26,125 bases of DNA from the NCBI GenBank assembly GCA_049515175.1, contig JBEKUI010000025.1, forward strand, positions 1-26,125, written 5' to 3'. The notes beneath the pieces are model-generated. The model had not been told where the DNA came from, ran no database searches, and was given only the letters and a program-made list of their open reading frames with translations. The DNA comes from JACQNR01 sp049515175 (GTDB lineage Bacteria > Acidobacteriota > Terriglobia > UBA7540). Made by a program: the position numbers and the translations under genes. Numbering within the stretch: the first letter of the stretch is position 1; the number at the start of each line of letters is the position of its first letter. Shown one piece after another: positions 16,995-25,168 of this stretch.

Positions 16995-17320
16995 GGACGA
17001 CGACTCCTTACTTCTGGCGACACCCACTTGGGTGGCTTTGGCTCGTACACTGTAATGATAACCAATGTTGGCTGCGTTGTCGTGGTCACGACGTGAAGGG
17101 GGCGTCCAACTGTCGTTTTGCCATTGAGCAGGCAGCACGGACCACGTCGATGCTCGGCGTAATCCTCGAGGACTTCTGCCCCTTCGATTGCTTCCAGGGT
17201 CTCCTCGAGAGAGATACCTTCCTCAGCCATCTCTTCGAGCGCATGTCGGGAGATGCGAAAATCGCCTGATTTTGCCTGCCGCCGGATTTGTTCCACGATA
17301 TCCGTTGCGTCTTGTGACAT
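16991..17320 (-). CDS. DUF4258 protein, probable toxin of a toxin-antitoxin pair
   Basis: A 109-residue protein with the DUF4258 signature: FRISRHALEEMAEEGISLEE, then VLEDYAEHRRGPCCLLNG, GRPLHVVTTTTQPTLVIITV and YEPKPPKWV. The fold belongs to the RelE/MqsR-like small-protein group, and DUF4258 genes are often followed by YgiT-type zinc-finger genes. Catalysis has not been established for the family, so toxicity is inferred. Only a weak AGG precedes its ATG, 15 bases after the carboxyltransferase stop, so it is probably expressed by read-through from that gene. Both genes sit between duplicated carboxyltransferase ends. Confidence 0.78.
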   Translation of the reverse strand: MSQDATDIVEQIRRQAKSGDFRISRHALEEMAEEGISLEETLEAIEGAEVLEDYAEHRRGPCCLLNGKTTVGRPLHVVTTTTQPTLVIITVYEPKPPKWVSPEVRSRRP

Positions 17321-17334
17321 GCGCCTGAAAAATC

Positions 17335-18885
17335 CTATAAGGGAATATTCCCGTGCTTTTTGGGCGGGTTCGTGTCGCGCTTGGTTTCCAGCATGCGCAG
17401 GGCGGAGATGAGCTTGGGGCGGGTATCGCGGGGTTCAATGATCGCGTCCACCCAGCCGCGCTCGGCGGCGATGTAGGGGTTGGCGAAGCGGGTACGAAAC
17501 TCCTCCACCTTTTCGCGGCGAAGCTTCTCAGGGTCCTCGGCCTTTTGCAGTTCACGGCGATAGACGATGTTGACGGCGCCTTCGGGGCCCATCACGGCGA
17601 TCTCCGCCGTCGGATAAGCGAAGTTGACGTCGGTGCGGATATGTTTGGAGGCCATCACGCAGTAGGCGCCGCCGTAAGCTTTGCGCGTGATGACGGTAAT
17701 CTTGGGCACGGTGGCTTCAGCGAAGGCATAGAGGAGCTTCGCGCCGTGGCGGATGATGCCGCCGAACTCCTGCTGCGTGCCGGGGAGGAATCCGGGCACA
17801 TCTTCGAAGGTAATCAGCGGGATGTTGAAGGCATCGCAGAAGCGCACGAAGCGCGCGGCTTTCACCGAGGCGTTGATGTCGAGGCAGCCGGCAAGCACGG
17901 CAGGCTGATTGGCGACGAGGCCCACGGGCTGCCCCGCCAATCGCGCGAAGCCCACCACGATGTTCTTGGCGAAGTGTTCGTGAACTTCCAGGAAGTAGCC
18001 CTCATCCACCACGCGATGGATGATCTCCTTGATGTCGTAGGGCCGGTCCGATTCGGCGGGAACGACGCTTTGAAGCGTTTCGGCGCGCCGGTCGGCGGGG
18101 TCGCTGGACTCGGCGCGCGGCGGGTCTTCGCGGTTGTTCTGGGGCATGAAGGAGAGCAGTTCACGGATGAGCGCCAGGCAATCGGAGTCATCGCGCGTGA
18201 TGAAGTGCGCGACCCCGCTCGTCGAATTGTGGGTCATCGATCCGCCCAGTTCTTCTTTGGTGACGTCTTCATGCATCACGGTTCTGATGACGTCCGGTCC
18301 GGTCACAAACATGTAGCTCGACTTGTCCACCATCAGGGTGAAATCGGTGATGGCCGGGGAATAGACGGCGCCCCCGGCGCAGGGTCCCATGATGGCGGAG
18401 ATCTGGGGAATCACGCCGGAAGCGAGGGTGTTGCGGAGGAAGATGTCCGCGTACCCGGCGAGCGAGGCGACGCCTTCCTGAATGCGCGCGCCGCCGGAAT
18501 CGTTCAGGCCGACCAGCGGCACGCCAACTTTCATCGCGAGGTCCATCACCTTGCAGATCTTGGCGGCGTTGGCCTCGCTGAGTGACCCTCCAAAGACGGT
18601 GAAGTCCTGCGCGAAGGCGTAGGCAGGCCGCCCGTTGATGCGCCCGAAGCCGGTGACGACGCCGTCGCCGGGAATGCGCTGTTCGGCCATGCCGAAGTCC
18701 TGCGAGCGGTGCTCGACGAGCTTGTCGATTTCTTCGAAGGTGCCTTCATCGAAGAGTAGTTCCAGCCGCTCGCGGGCCGCGAGTTTGCCCTCGGCGTGCT
18801 GGCGCGCGCGGCGCTCCTCGCCGCCGCCGGCTTCGGCCTGGGCGTTGCGCCGCCGGAGTTCGTCGAGTTTTTCCTGCAAAGTCAT
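17335..18885 (-). CDS. Acyl-CoA (propionyl/methylmalonyl-type) carboxylase, carboxyltransferase subunit
   Basis: Transfers the carboxyl group from biotin to an acyl-CoA. The crotonase-fold double domain is complete at 516 residues: [66 protein letters not shown], then the C-half with [50 protein letters not shown] and [15 protein letters not shown]. The residue equivalent to Asp422 of Streptomyces PccB, which governs propionyl preference, is Cys409 here, so the acyl substrate is uncertain. The region upstream of its ATG is a repeat hairpin block without an obvious ribosome site. A second copy of its last 38 codons lies downstream. Confidence 0.93.
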   Translation of the reverse strand: MTLQEKLDELRRRNAQAEAGGGEERRARQHAEGKLAARERLELLFDEGTFEEIDKLVEHRSQDFGMAEQRIPGDGVVTGFGRINGRPAYAFAQDFTVFGGSLSEANAAKICKVMDLAMKVGVPLVGLNDSGGARIQEGVASLAGYADIFLRNTLASGVIPQISAIMGPCAGGAVYSPAITDFTLMVDKSSYMFVTGPDVIRTVMHEDVTKEELGGSMTHNSTSGVAHFITRDDSDCLALIRELLSFMPQNNREDPPRAESSDPADRRAETLQSVVPAESDRPYDIKEIIHRVVDEGYFLEVHEHFAKNIVVGFARLAGQPVGLVANQPAVLAGCLDINASVKAARFVRFCDAFNIPLITFEDVPGFLPGTQQEFGGIIRHGAKLLYAFAEATVPKITVITRKAYGGAYCVMASKHIRTDVNFAYPTAEIAVMGPEGAVNIVYRRELQKAEDPEKLRREKVEEFRTRFANPYIAAERGWVDAIIEPRDTRPKLISALRMLETKRDTNPPKKHGNIPL

Positions 18886-18889
18886 GGAA

Positions 18890-18978
18890 ATTGATTCGCT
18901 GTTTCATTGACTCATTGATTCATTGACGTGAGGCCTTCCAATGGTTCAATGAATCAATGGAGCAATGATCCAATCATT
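18890..18978. repeat. CAATGA-type degenerate repeat forming a 21-bp imperfect hairpin
   Basis: Units of (T)CATTGAt/CAATGA run through the region in inverted orientation. Positions 18912-18926 pair with 18946-18960 over 15 bp including one G-U pair. A further 6 bp (18904-18909 with 18963-18968) pair after a 2-nt mismatch. The loop is 19 nt. The block supplies the stop codon and last residues (MIGSLLH) of the upstream small membrane protein gene and extends to within 5 bases of the carboxyltransferase ATG. Confidence 0.7.
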
Positions 18979-19364
18979 TGTATTCCGAACCATTCTTCAC
19001 AGGCAATGATCGAATTCGTGGGCCTTTTGGGATCGTACTTGACGCTGGTGGTCTGGCCCGGCAAGCCGTGGGCATGAGACGCCAGGGCAGGCAAGGCCGA
19101 GATATCCTGCGCGACCTCGTAGCTGACGCCGGCCACCTCGTACTGGTAAAGGAGCAGTTTGCGTACAGTGTCCGGCTCGATCAAGTCGAGGATCTGACCG
19201 CTTACCAGGCGCCCGCGACGGTTGACCTCCAGCCGTCGCAGCCGCTCCAACTCTTCCGGGCTCTTGCGACGCGAGCGAACCAGATAGACGATGCCCCAGG
19301 TGCCAAGGGCCGTCGCGGCGCCCGCTCCCGCCAATTCCAAGCCGAGGCGAAGGATTGAATTCAC
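18954..19364 (-). CDS. Small membrane protein, DUF3592-like
   Basis: 136 residues. One N-terminal transmembrane helix (residues about 7-28, [20 protein letters not shown]) is followed by a basic stretch [16 protein letters not shown] beta-rich domain of DUF3592 style follows ([51 protein letters not shown]). Function unknown. The start is GTG, overlapping the transaldolase stop by 4 bp (GTGA), so it is translationally coupled to tal. Its C-terminal residues are encoded by the repeat block, suggesting that the original tail has been replaced. Confidence 0.75.
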   Translation of the reverse strand: MNSILRLGLELAGAGAATALGTWGIVYLVRSRRKSPEELERLRRLEVNRRGRLVSGQILDLIEPDTVRKLLLYQYEVAGVSYEVAQDISALPALASHAHGLPGQTTSVKYDPKRPTNSIIACEEWFGIQMIGSLLH

Positions 19365-20011
19365 ACCTTGTCCTTGACCTTCTCCCAGTCCTTCAGGAAC
19401 TGCGCGAGCCCTTTATCAGTCAGCGGGTGCTTGATGAGCTGGTCAAACACCTTGAAGGGCATGGTGGCCACATGTGACCCGGCCTTGGCCGCGTCCACAA
19501 CGTGCAGCGGGTGACGCAGTGAAGCTGACAGGATTTCGGTCTTGAACCCGTAATTGCGATAGATGGTGACGATGTCGCGGATGAGGTCCATGCCGACGTG
19601 GGAAATGTCATCGAGCCGGCCGAGAAAGGGGCTGACGTACGCGACGCCCAGCTTACCCACCAGCAGCGCCTGCGAGGCCGAGAAGCAGAGTGTCATGTTG
19701 ACCTTGACACCTTCTGCAACCAGCCGTTTCGCGGCTTTCAATCCTTCCGGGATGATCGGCAGCTTGATGACCACCCAGCGGTGAATTTTCTTCAGCTTCT
19801 GCGCTTCCTGGTACATGCCTTCCGCTTCGGTGGAGACGACTTCCGCGCTGACCGGGCCTTGCACGATCTCGCAGATGTCGTAGATGCGCTGCTCGAATTT
19901 CGCGCCTTCCTTGGCGATGAGGGAGGGATTCGTGGTGACTCCGTCCAGCACGCCCAGGCTCGAAGCCTGGCGGATCTCATCCAGATTGGCGGTATCAAGA
20001 AAGATTTTCAC
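19361..20011 (-). CDS. tal: Transaldolase (small, TalC/FSA-type fold)
   Basis: Moves a dihydroxyacetone unit between sugar phosphates in the pentose phosphate pathway. The 216-residue barrel begins [20 protein letters not shown] and contains [13 protein letters not shown], the Schiff-base Lys83 in VIKLP, and [11 protein letters not shown]. At the positions that distinguish transaldolase from fructose-6-phosphate aldolase it has Glu57 (aldolase: Gln) and Phe129 (aldolase: Tyr). Both match the transaldolase state, so I prefer that name. The start is GTG at 20011 with AAGGAG 6 bases upstream (20018-20023). Confidence 0.92.
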   Translation of the reverse strand: MKIFLDTANLDEIRQASSLGVLDGVTTNPSLIAKEGAKFEQRIYDICEIVQGPVSAEVVSTEAEGMYQEAQKLKKIHRWVVIKLPIIPEGLKAAKRLVAEGVKVNMTLCFSASQALLVGKLGVAYVSPFLGRLDDISHVGMDLIRDIVTIYRNYGFKTEILSASLRHPLHVVDAAKAGSHVATMPFKVFDQLIKHPLTDKGLAQFLKDWEKVKDKV

Positions 20012-20054
20012 AATCGACTCCTTGGTATCGACTCGTTATTGTAAACCCTGGTTG

Positions 20055-20063
20055 ATTATAGCA
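20055..20063 (-). promoter_or_regulatory. Extended -10 promoter of tal
   Basis: The minus strand reads TGCTATAAT, a perfect TATAAT with the TGn extension. It lies about 44 bases upstream of the GTG start and gives a leader of about 37 nt that contains the AAGGAG site. No strong -35 hexamer is present. Confidence 0.55.
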
Positions 20064-20114
20064 TCGACCCTCGCCGCCCAACGTGGGGGAGCGCCCTCGT
20101 GCTCTTGGCCGGAA

Positions 20115-21245
20115 TTAACGGGCCTCCACAGCCACGTCGTCGGAGGGCGAGCTTTCATTGCCGGCGAGATCGACGGCAGTCGCTCGATACATGTAACTCT
20201 GGCCTTCAACGACGGAGGTGTCTCGATAAACGGGAGTGCCGAGCAGTTCGGAGTTGAGCTTGTGAAACGTGCCTGCGGCTTCCCGCCGATAGAGATTGTA
20301 TCCGCCGAGGTCCGGCTCCGAGTTGGCGGTCCAGACAAGCTCCACACGCTGACCGGTAAATAGCGCCGTCAACTCCTTCGGGGCGGCGGGCGGGAATGTG
20401 TCCTTCGGCGTGATCTCGATGGCCTGCGAGTCTTCACTTTCCGCCACGCTGCTCCCTTCTTTCACGAGTGCTGTCACCCTATAGGAGTAAGTCTTGCCGA
20501 ACTGAAATTCAGTGTCCTGCCAGGCCGCGCCGCGAGCCTCGCCGCGCAACAGGAAGCCCGCACTCGCGTCTGCGCCTTTTCTGTAGATCCGGTAACTCGT
20601 GACCTCCGTCTCTGGCGAAGTCCAGCTCACCTCGATGGCATGCTCGGTGACGCGAGCCTGTAGGCCGCTCACGGGCGCGGGAACTCGCAGAAGGCGGACC
20701 GCAACAATGTTCGAGAGCTCGCTTTCAATCGCACGCCGGCGAAATCCCCGCGTTAGCGTCCGCACAGCCAGTATGAGGGTTGATCGGCCTGGGTCGTGAA
20801 GATCTTCTTCCGAGAGCTGCGCACTAAATGCGAGCTTTCCCCCCCTCCTCTGCTTTATGGTTTCCGGCGCGCTGAGGGCCATCCAGGGGCTCAGCGCGGG
20901 TGCCGGCGGGGGAGAAGTTTGAGAGGAGGGAAGAGTAGCGCGAAGGAACTCAACTTCCAGCGGTTTAGTCAGCCGCTCGCCGTCCGTCGCCAGTTGCGGA
21001 AGAGAAAAGGTTAGGCGGAGACTGTGGCCTACTTGCGAGACCGTCAGATCCTTGACTGTTTGCGGCTGTTCGACGCGTGGCGGTCGCGGCGGACCTTGGA
21101 CACCGCAGCCGACCGTAAGGAGCGCCGCCAGCCCGACCAAGAACGCAGTCCAGATCGGCACCGGTCGAGAATACCTTGTGGCCGGAGCCCGATGCGTCTC
21201 TGCGGCGGGCCCGAACCCTTCACGCGCGGCAGGGTGATGGTTCAC
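20115..21245 (-). CDS. Fibronectin type III-domain lipoprotein
   Basis: 376 residues if translated from the GTG at 21245, which overlaps the hslU stop by 4 bp (GTGA). A GTG at 21161 would give a more standard signal peptide. The hydrophobic segment [18 protein letters not shown] ends in a lipobox-like Cys47, followed by GVQGPPRPP, which resembles the C-G-x-K-G-P-x-x-x-P start of LptM/YifL-type lipoproteins. Two fibronectin type III domains occupy roughly residues 190-280 and 285-375 (ITSYRIYR-like and [14 protein letters not shown] strands, ending [16 protein letters not shown]). The role is unknown; surface or periplasmic protein binding is likely from the fold. Confidence 0.83.
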   Translation of the reverse strand: MNHHPAAREGFGPAAETHRAPATRYSRPVPIWTAFLVGLAALLTVGCGVQGPPRPPRVEQPQTVKDLTVSQVGHSLRLTFSLPQLATDGERLTKPLEVEFLRATLPSSQTSPPPAPALSPWMALSAPETIKQRRGGKLAFSAQLSEEDLHDPGRSTLILAVRTLTRGFRRRAIESELSNIVAVRLLRVPAPVSGLQARVTEHAIEVSWTSPETEVTSYRIYRKGADASAGFLLRGEARGAAWQDTEFQFGKTYSYRVTALVKEGSSVAESEDSQAIEITPKDTFPPAAPKELTALFTGQRVELVWTANSEPDLGGYNLYRREAAGTFHKLNSELLGTPVYRDTSVVEGQSYMYRATAVDLAGNESSPSDDVAVEAR

Positions 21246-22639
21246 AGGATATATCGGCTGAGGTCCTGGTTCTTGACGATCTCGGCGAGCTGCGTTCTTA
21301 CGTACTCCCCATCAATGCGAACCGTTTTCTTCTTCAGGTCGGGCCCTTCGAATGAAATCTCGTCGAGCAATTTCTCCATGATGGTATGGAGGCGCCGCGC
21401 GCCGATGTTTTCCGTCTGTTCATTCACTTGGGCGGAGAAGCGCGCGATTTCCTCCAGGGCGTCGTCGCTGAAGGAAAGCTTGATTCCCTCGGTTTCGAGC
21501 AGCGCCGTGTATTGCTTGACGAGGGAGCTCTGCGGCTCCTTGAGGATGCGGATGAGGTCCTCCAGCGTCAGCGACTTGAGCTCGACTCGAATCGGGAACC
21601 GGCCCTGAAGCTCCGGAATCAGGTCAGAAGGTTTGCTGACATGGAATGCCCCGGCGGCGATGAACAGGATATGGTCGGTGCGCACCATGCCGTAGCGCGT
21701 GTTGACGGTGGTGCCTTCGATGATGGGCAGTATGTCACGCTGCACGCCCTCGCGGCTGACGTCGGGGCCGTGCCCGCGCTCCCGGCCAGCGATCTTGTCA
21801 ATCTCGTCGATGAAGATGATTCCCGACTGCTCGGTCCGCTCGACGGCGATGCGCGTGACCTGGTCCATGTCGATGAGCCGGTTCTCCTCTTCCTGGATGA
21901 GGTAGTCCATCGCCTCGGTGACGCGCATGCGGCGCTTCTTGGTGCGCTGGCCGAAGAGACCGGGTAGCATATCCTTGATGTTGATGTCCATCTCTTCGAC
22001 GCCCTGCGAAGAGATGACTTCAAACGCCGGGAAGCTGCGCTCACGGACGTCCACTTCCACCTGCCGCTCGTCGAGCTTTCCCTCGCGGAGCTGCGCCCGC
22101 AACTTCTCGCGCGTACGCTGGTGCTGCTCCCGTTGGCGTTCGTCCTCTTCCGGCGTCATCCGGTCGCCACGCGCCGGCGGGAGCGGCGGGAGAAGCAAGT
22201 CCAGCAACCGCTCCTCGGCGTTCTGCTCAGCCTTATCGGCCACTTCTTCGAGCTTCTCCTCGCGCACCATGTCGATGGAGATTTCGACGAGATCGCGGAC
22301 CATCGATTCGACGTCTCGCCCGACGTATCCGACCTCCGTAAAGCGCGAGGCCTCAACTTTAAGGAACGGTGAGTTCGCTAGTCGCGCCAGGCGGCGGGCG
22401 ATTTCAGTTTTTCCCACACCCGTGGGGCCGATCATAATGATGTTCTTGGGAAGAATCTCTTCCGCCAGTTCGGCGGAGAGCTTCTGGCGCCGGATGCGGT
22501 TGCGCAGCGCCACGGCGACTGAGCGCTTGGCGTCCGCCTGTCCGACCACATGCTTGTCGAGCTCGGCGACGATCTGGCGCGGCGTCAGCTCGTCCAGACC
22601 CGCGGCGGCTTCGGCACTCTCGGGAAGGTAGAAAACCAT
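21242..22639 (-). CDS. hslU: ATP-dependent protease ATPase subunit HslU
   Basis: AAA+ unfoldase that feeds proteins to HslV. 465 residues: [22 protein letters not shown] at the N-terminus, Walker A GPTGVGKT at residues 71-78, [19 protein letters not shown] pore-loop region, the intermediate domain (about residues 110-240), Walker [11 protein letters not shown], and the C-terminal DLSRYIL tail that docks into HslV. The ATG lies three bases after the hslV stop, typical of the hslVU operon. Confidence 0.97.
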   Translation of the reverse strand: MVFYLPESAEAAAGLDELTPRQIVAELDKHVVGQADAKRSVAVALRNRIRRQKLSAELAEEILPKNIIMIGPTGVGKTEIARRLARLANSPFLKVEASRFTEVGYVGRDVESMVRDLVEISIDMVREEKLEEVADKAEQNAEERLLDLLLPPLPPARGDRMTPEEDERQREQHQRTREKLRAQLREGKLDERQVEVDVRERSFPAFEVISSQGVEEMDINIKDMLPGLFGQRTKKRRMRVTEAMDYLIQEEENRLIDMDQVTRIAVERTEQSGIIFIDEIDKIAGRERGHGPDVSREGVQRDILPIIEGTTVNTRYGMVRTDHILFIAAGAFHVSKPSDLIPELQGRFPIRVELKSLTLEDLIRILKEPQSSLVKQYTALLETEGIKLSFSDDALEEIARFSAQVNEQTENIGARRLHTIMEKLLDEISFEGPDLKKKTVRIDGEYVRTQLAEIVKNQDLSRYIL

Positions 22640-22642
22640 AGC

Positions 22643-23212
22643 TTAGGCGGATTCCTTGCGAGACTCCGCGGGCAGTTCCTCAATGAAAATTTGATCGTTA
22701 GTGAAGATGCACATTTCTCCGGCCAGCTTCATCGCTTCCTGGACGATGTCGCGCGCGCTCATCTGGGTATGCTTGGCGAGGGCGCGGGCCGCGGCCAACG
22801 CGATGGGGCCGCCGGAACCGATGGCCACGATCCCATCGTCCGGTTCGATTACGTCGCCGGTTCCGCTCACCAGGAAAGTGGCCTTTTCGTCGGCCACCAC
22901 GAGCAAAGCCTCGAGGTGCCGCAGCGCGCGGTCGGTGCGCCAATCCTTGGCCAGCTCGACGACCGCGCGGTTCAGATTGCCGTGATACTCTTCCAATCTC
23001 TTCTCGAACCGGTCGAAAAGCGACATCGCATCGGCCGTGCTCCCGGCGAAGCCCACGATAACCTTGTCGTTGAAGCACCGGCGCAGCTTGCGGGCTTTCT
23101 GCTTGATGACGTTGTCCCCCATGGTGACCTGACCGTCGCCGCCCATGGCCAGCCGGTTCCCGCGTCGGACACACAGAATCGTCGTCCCGTGAAATACGGC
23201 ATTCTTGCTCAA
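22643..23212 (-). CDS. hslV: ATP-dependent protease peptidase subunit HslV
   Basis: Threonine protease of the HslUV complex. The catalytic region is [26 protein letters not shown]; the mature N-terminal Thr would be the first of the TT pair, released by removing the residues before it. The rest matches the family ([47 protein letters not shown]). I prefer a TTG start at 23212: GGGAGGA (23223-23229) lies 10 bases upstream. The in-frame ATG at 23237-23239 overlaps the promoter's TATAAT, so the transcript would begin after it. The TTG start gives a nine-residue propeptide; the ATG would give 18. Confidence 0.93.
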   Translation of the reverse strand: MSKNAVFHGTTILCVRRGNRLAMGGDGQVTMGDNVIKQKARKLRRCFNDKVIVGFAGSTADAMSLFDRFEKRLEEYHGNLNRAVVELAKDWRTDRALRHLEALLVVADEKATFLVSGTGDVIEPDDGIVAIGSGGPIALAAARALAKHTQMSARDIVQEAMKLAGEMCIFTNDQIFIEELPAESRKESA

Positions 23213-23237
23213 AGTGGGTGATTCCTCCCGAGTCTTC

Positions 23238-23246
23238 ATTATAGCA
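23238..23246 (-). promoter_or_regulatory. Extended -10 promoter of hslVU
   Basis: The minus strand reads TGCTATAAT. The predicted start of transcription is near 23231, leaving a leader of about 19 nt that contains the GGGAGGA ribosome site before the TTG. No -35 hexamer is seen. The element is identical to the one upstream of tal. Confidence 0.55.
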
Positions 23247-23258
23247 GACCCGCGCCGC

Positions 23259-24065
23259 CTAGCTGCCGGGCGTAAAGGAATTGGGTGGAATTTCGGCGTT
23301 GTACTCCACCGCATTGCGGAAGATCTCCGAATAACGTTCGCCGTTCAGATAGCGGGTGATGTGCATGGGGGTGTCGATGTCCTGGAAAGTGCGATAGTCC
23401 GAGTACACCTCCGCGAATTCCTCCCAATCGTGCGACTCGGGATTCTGCACGCGGTAAGTCAAGCGGAGGGGATGGTAGTTGACGGTGTGCACGTAGAGGC
23501 GAATGTGGACCTGCTGCGCGTCGGTGATTTCAATCACGCGAGCGGCGAGGTTGTCCGTGAAATCCCGCCCTGCGTCCTGAATGAGCACGCCTTCCTCGGC
23601 AACGATACTCCGCAGCAAGTTCTCATAGCCATACCAGCTGCCGATCTTCCAGCGGCGGAGCTGCTCGGCAGATTGCCGGACCGTTCCGTACTTGTCGAGC
23701 TGCCAGCCCCGTTCACCGTCGTTGATGAGGGTGACGGGTTTGTCTTTGCCGTATGAAAAGTGGCGCTTGTCTGGGTAGACCACGATGCTGCGAAAGGGCG
23801 CAAAGCCGGCTGCGACGCCCTCCGAAATGGCGAATGTCCGGCCCCGCGTGGAGATGCTTTTTGCCTGCAAGAAAGCCTGCCCACCGAGCGACCGGATCGC
23901 CCGGTCGAGAATATCCTTGGCCTTGGGATCGATACGCGAGGCGCCGGGCGCCGGCTTCTGGGCAGGGGCGGGCTCGGCATCCTGGGCGTAGACGAAAGGC
24001 AGAAGGCAGTAGGCAGAAAGCAGGAGGCAGAAGGCGGACAGCACTTGGCAGCCGCGAGTCTGCAC
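23259..24065 (-). CDS. Exported protein of unknown function, LolA-like beta fold possible
   Basis: From a GTG at 24065, with GGAG 4 bases upstream, the protein begins with a compact signal peptide ending FVYAQD. An ATG at 24155 is in frame but would add 30 residues before the hydrophobic core. The mature protein has a Pro/Ala-rich linker, a short helix ([20 protein letters not shown]), and then alternating beta strands ([73 protein letters not shown]). This pattern resembles LolA/LolB-like lipoprotein-sorting folds found in many acidobacterial exported proteins; I cannot assign a function. The signal-peptide core is encoded by a repeat block (23998-24038). Confidence 0.65.
   Translation of the reverse strand: MQTRGCQVLSAFCLLLSAYCLLPFVYAQDAEPAPAQKPAPGASRIDPKAKDILDRAIRSLGGQAFLQAKSISTRGRTFAISEGVAAGFAPFRSIVVYPDKRHFSYGKDKPVTLINDGERGWQLDKYGTVRQSAEQLRRWKIGSWYGYENLLRSIVAEEGVLIQDAGRDFTDNLAARVIEITDAQQVHIRLYVHTVNYHPLRLTYRVQNPESHDWEEFAEVYSDYRTFQDIDTPMHITRYLNGERYSEIFRNAVEYNAEIPPNSFTPGS
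23998..24038. repeat. GGCAGAA/GGCAGTA short-period repeat inside a signal-peptide coding region
   Basis: About six 6-8 nt units of the type GGCAG(A/T)A on the plus strand. The minus strand reads TCTGCC/TACTGCC and codes for the [15 protein letters not shown] core of the signal peptide. Positions 24005-24031 match 24257-24283 in inverted orientation (24 of 27 bases). Confidence 0.65.
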
Positions 24066-24250
24066 CCAACTCCGTATGCAACCGGACGCGGCACAGGCGG
24101 GTCTGACGCTCCCACGGACTGGAATCTGCGTCTTGTGTTCGGAAACAATCGTCATTAGATTAGATCGTCGCTGTCGATCGCGAATCTTCGCGCACTTGTT
24201 TCCGGATCAAGCGTTGCGCATTCTCTCCGCCGACTGCTGTGCGCCTTTTA

Positions 24251-24283
24251 CTGCCCACTGCCTTCTGCTTCCTGCCTACTGCC
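24251..24283. repeat. CTGCC(T/C)(T/A) short-period repeat, inverted copy of 23998-24038
   Basis: Intergenic block between the SDR stop and the exported protein gene. It is made of the same ~7-nt units as the block inside the signal-peptide region but on the opposite strand. The two could pair over about 27 bp across a ~225-nt spacer. Confidence 0.6.
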
Positions 24284-24291
24284 GGACGCCC

Positions 24292-25080
24292 TCACCCGCA
24301 AAGCACATTCCCCCCATTTACGTTGAGAATCTCGCCTGTAACGTAGGATGCCATATCCGAGGCCAGAAACAGTATCGGCATGGCAATTTCTTCCGGCCGC
24401 GCGAAACGGCGCAGGGGGATGCCGCGGGTTTCTTCCTGGTATGCGCGGCGGTTGCTCGTCACCGAAACGGCCATGTCGGTATCAACCCAGCCCGGCGCCA
24501 CGCAATTGACGAGGATTCCGTGCGGGGCGAGTTCGGTCGAGAGGCCTTTGACGAAGCTGATCACACCTCCCTTGCTCGCGCCGTAGTGCGTGTGCAGGGA
24601 TTCCCCGCGCTGCCCCGCGGTGGAGGAAATGACGATGATGCGCCCATAATTTCTCTTCTTCATGTGGGGGACGGCGTAGTGAATGACGGAGTAAACTCCT
24701 TTCAGGTTCACTTCCATCATCTCGTCCCACTGCCGCTCCGTCATGCGCTCGACGGGAGCAGAGTCGGCATTCCAGATCCCGGCATTGGCGACCAGGATAT
24801 CCAGCCGCCCGAAGCGGCAAACCGCCTCGCCGATCAGCCGTTTCGCATCTGGCATCCGGGAAACGTCCGCCCGCAGCGCCACGACGTTGGGTGCATGCGG
24901 GCCGCAACTGCGGACGACGGCCCGAGCCGCACGCGCCGCCCGGCGATAGTTGAATATGACCTTGGCCCCTGCGCCTGCCAGCAGTTGGACCGTCGCGGCG
25001 CCGATTCCCCGCGAGCCTCCTGTTACCACTGCGACCTGATTGTCGAAGCCAATGTGCATGGAATTGGACGCTGCCCTCAT
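24292..25080 (-). CDS. SDR-family oxidoreductase (FabG-like)
   Basis: NAD(P)-dependent reductase/dehydrogenase with a classical Rossmann fold: cofactor motif TGGSRGIG near residues 20-27, NAG in ILVANAGIWN, catalytic Ser in IIVISSTAG, the YGASK active-site pair, and the PGWVDTDM and GEILNVNGG end blocks. FabG-like 3-ketoacyl reductase is the closest style, but specificity cannot be read from sequence. The start is uncertain: ATG 25080 (chosen), ATG 25059 and an upstream TTG are all possible, and none has a good ribosome site. The upstream frame to 25245 is not coding; it runs through repeat DNA into the PlsC gene. Confidence 0.88.
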   Translation of the reverse strand: MRAASNSMHIGFDNQVAVVTGGSRGIGAATVQLLAGAGAKVIFNYRRAARAARAVVRSCGPHAPNVVALRADVSRMPDAKRLIGEAVCRFGRLDILVANAGIWNADSAPVERMTERQWDEMMEVNLKGVYSVIHYAVPHMKKRNYGRIIVISSTAGQRGESLHTHYGASKGGVISFVKGLSTELAPHGILVNCVAPGWVDTDMAVSVTSNRRAYQEETRGIPLRRFARPEEIAMPILFLASDMASYVTGEILNVNGGNVLCG

Positions 25081-25130
25081 GGAGTCGCTCAAGGCCCCAC
25101 CATGATGGACGGGGCGCGCCCGCCGGCCCT

Positions 25131-25168
25131 TCAATGAAGCAATGGACCAATGATCCAATGAGTCAATC
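25131..25168. repeat. CAATGA-type degenerate repeat block (second copy)
   Basis: Seven-to-nine nt units (TCAATGA, GCAATGG, CCAATGA, TCCAATGA, GTCAATC). The core CAATGGACCAATGATCCAAT differs by one base from the block at 18956-18974. On the minus strand it supplies the TGA stop of the PlsC gene (25163-25165). Confidence 0.65.

Noticed and set aside
17353..18585. A 410-codon open frame on the plus strand antisense to the carboxyltransferase gene
   Set aside because: Same explanation: codon bias of the true gene keeps the complementary frame open, and the product is low-complexity Gly/His/Asp-rich.
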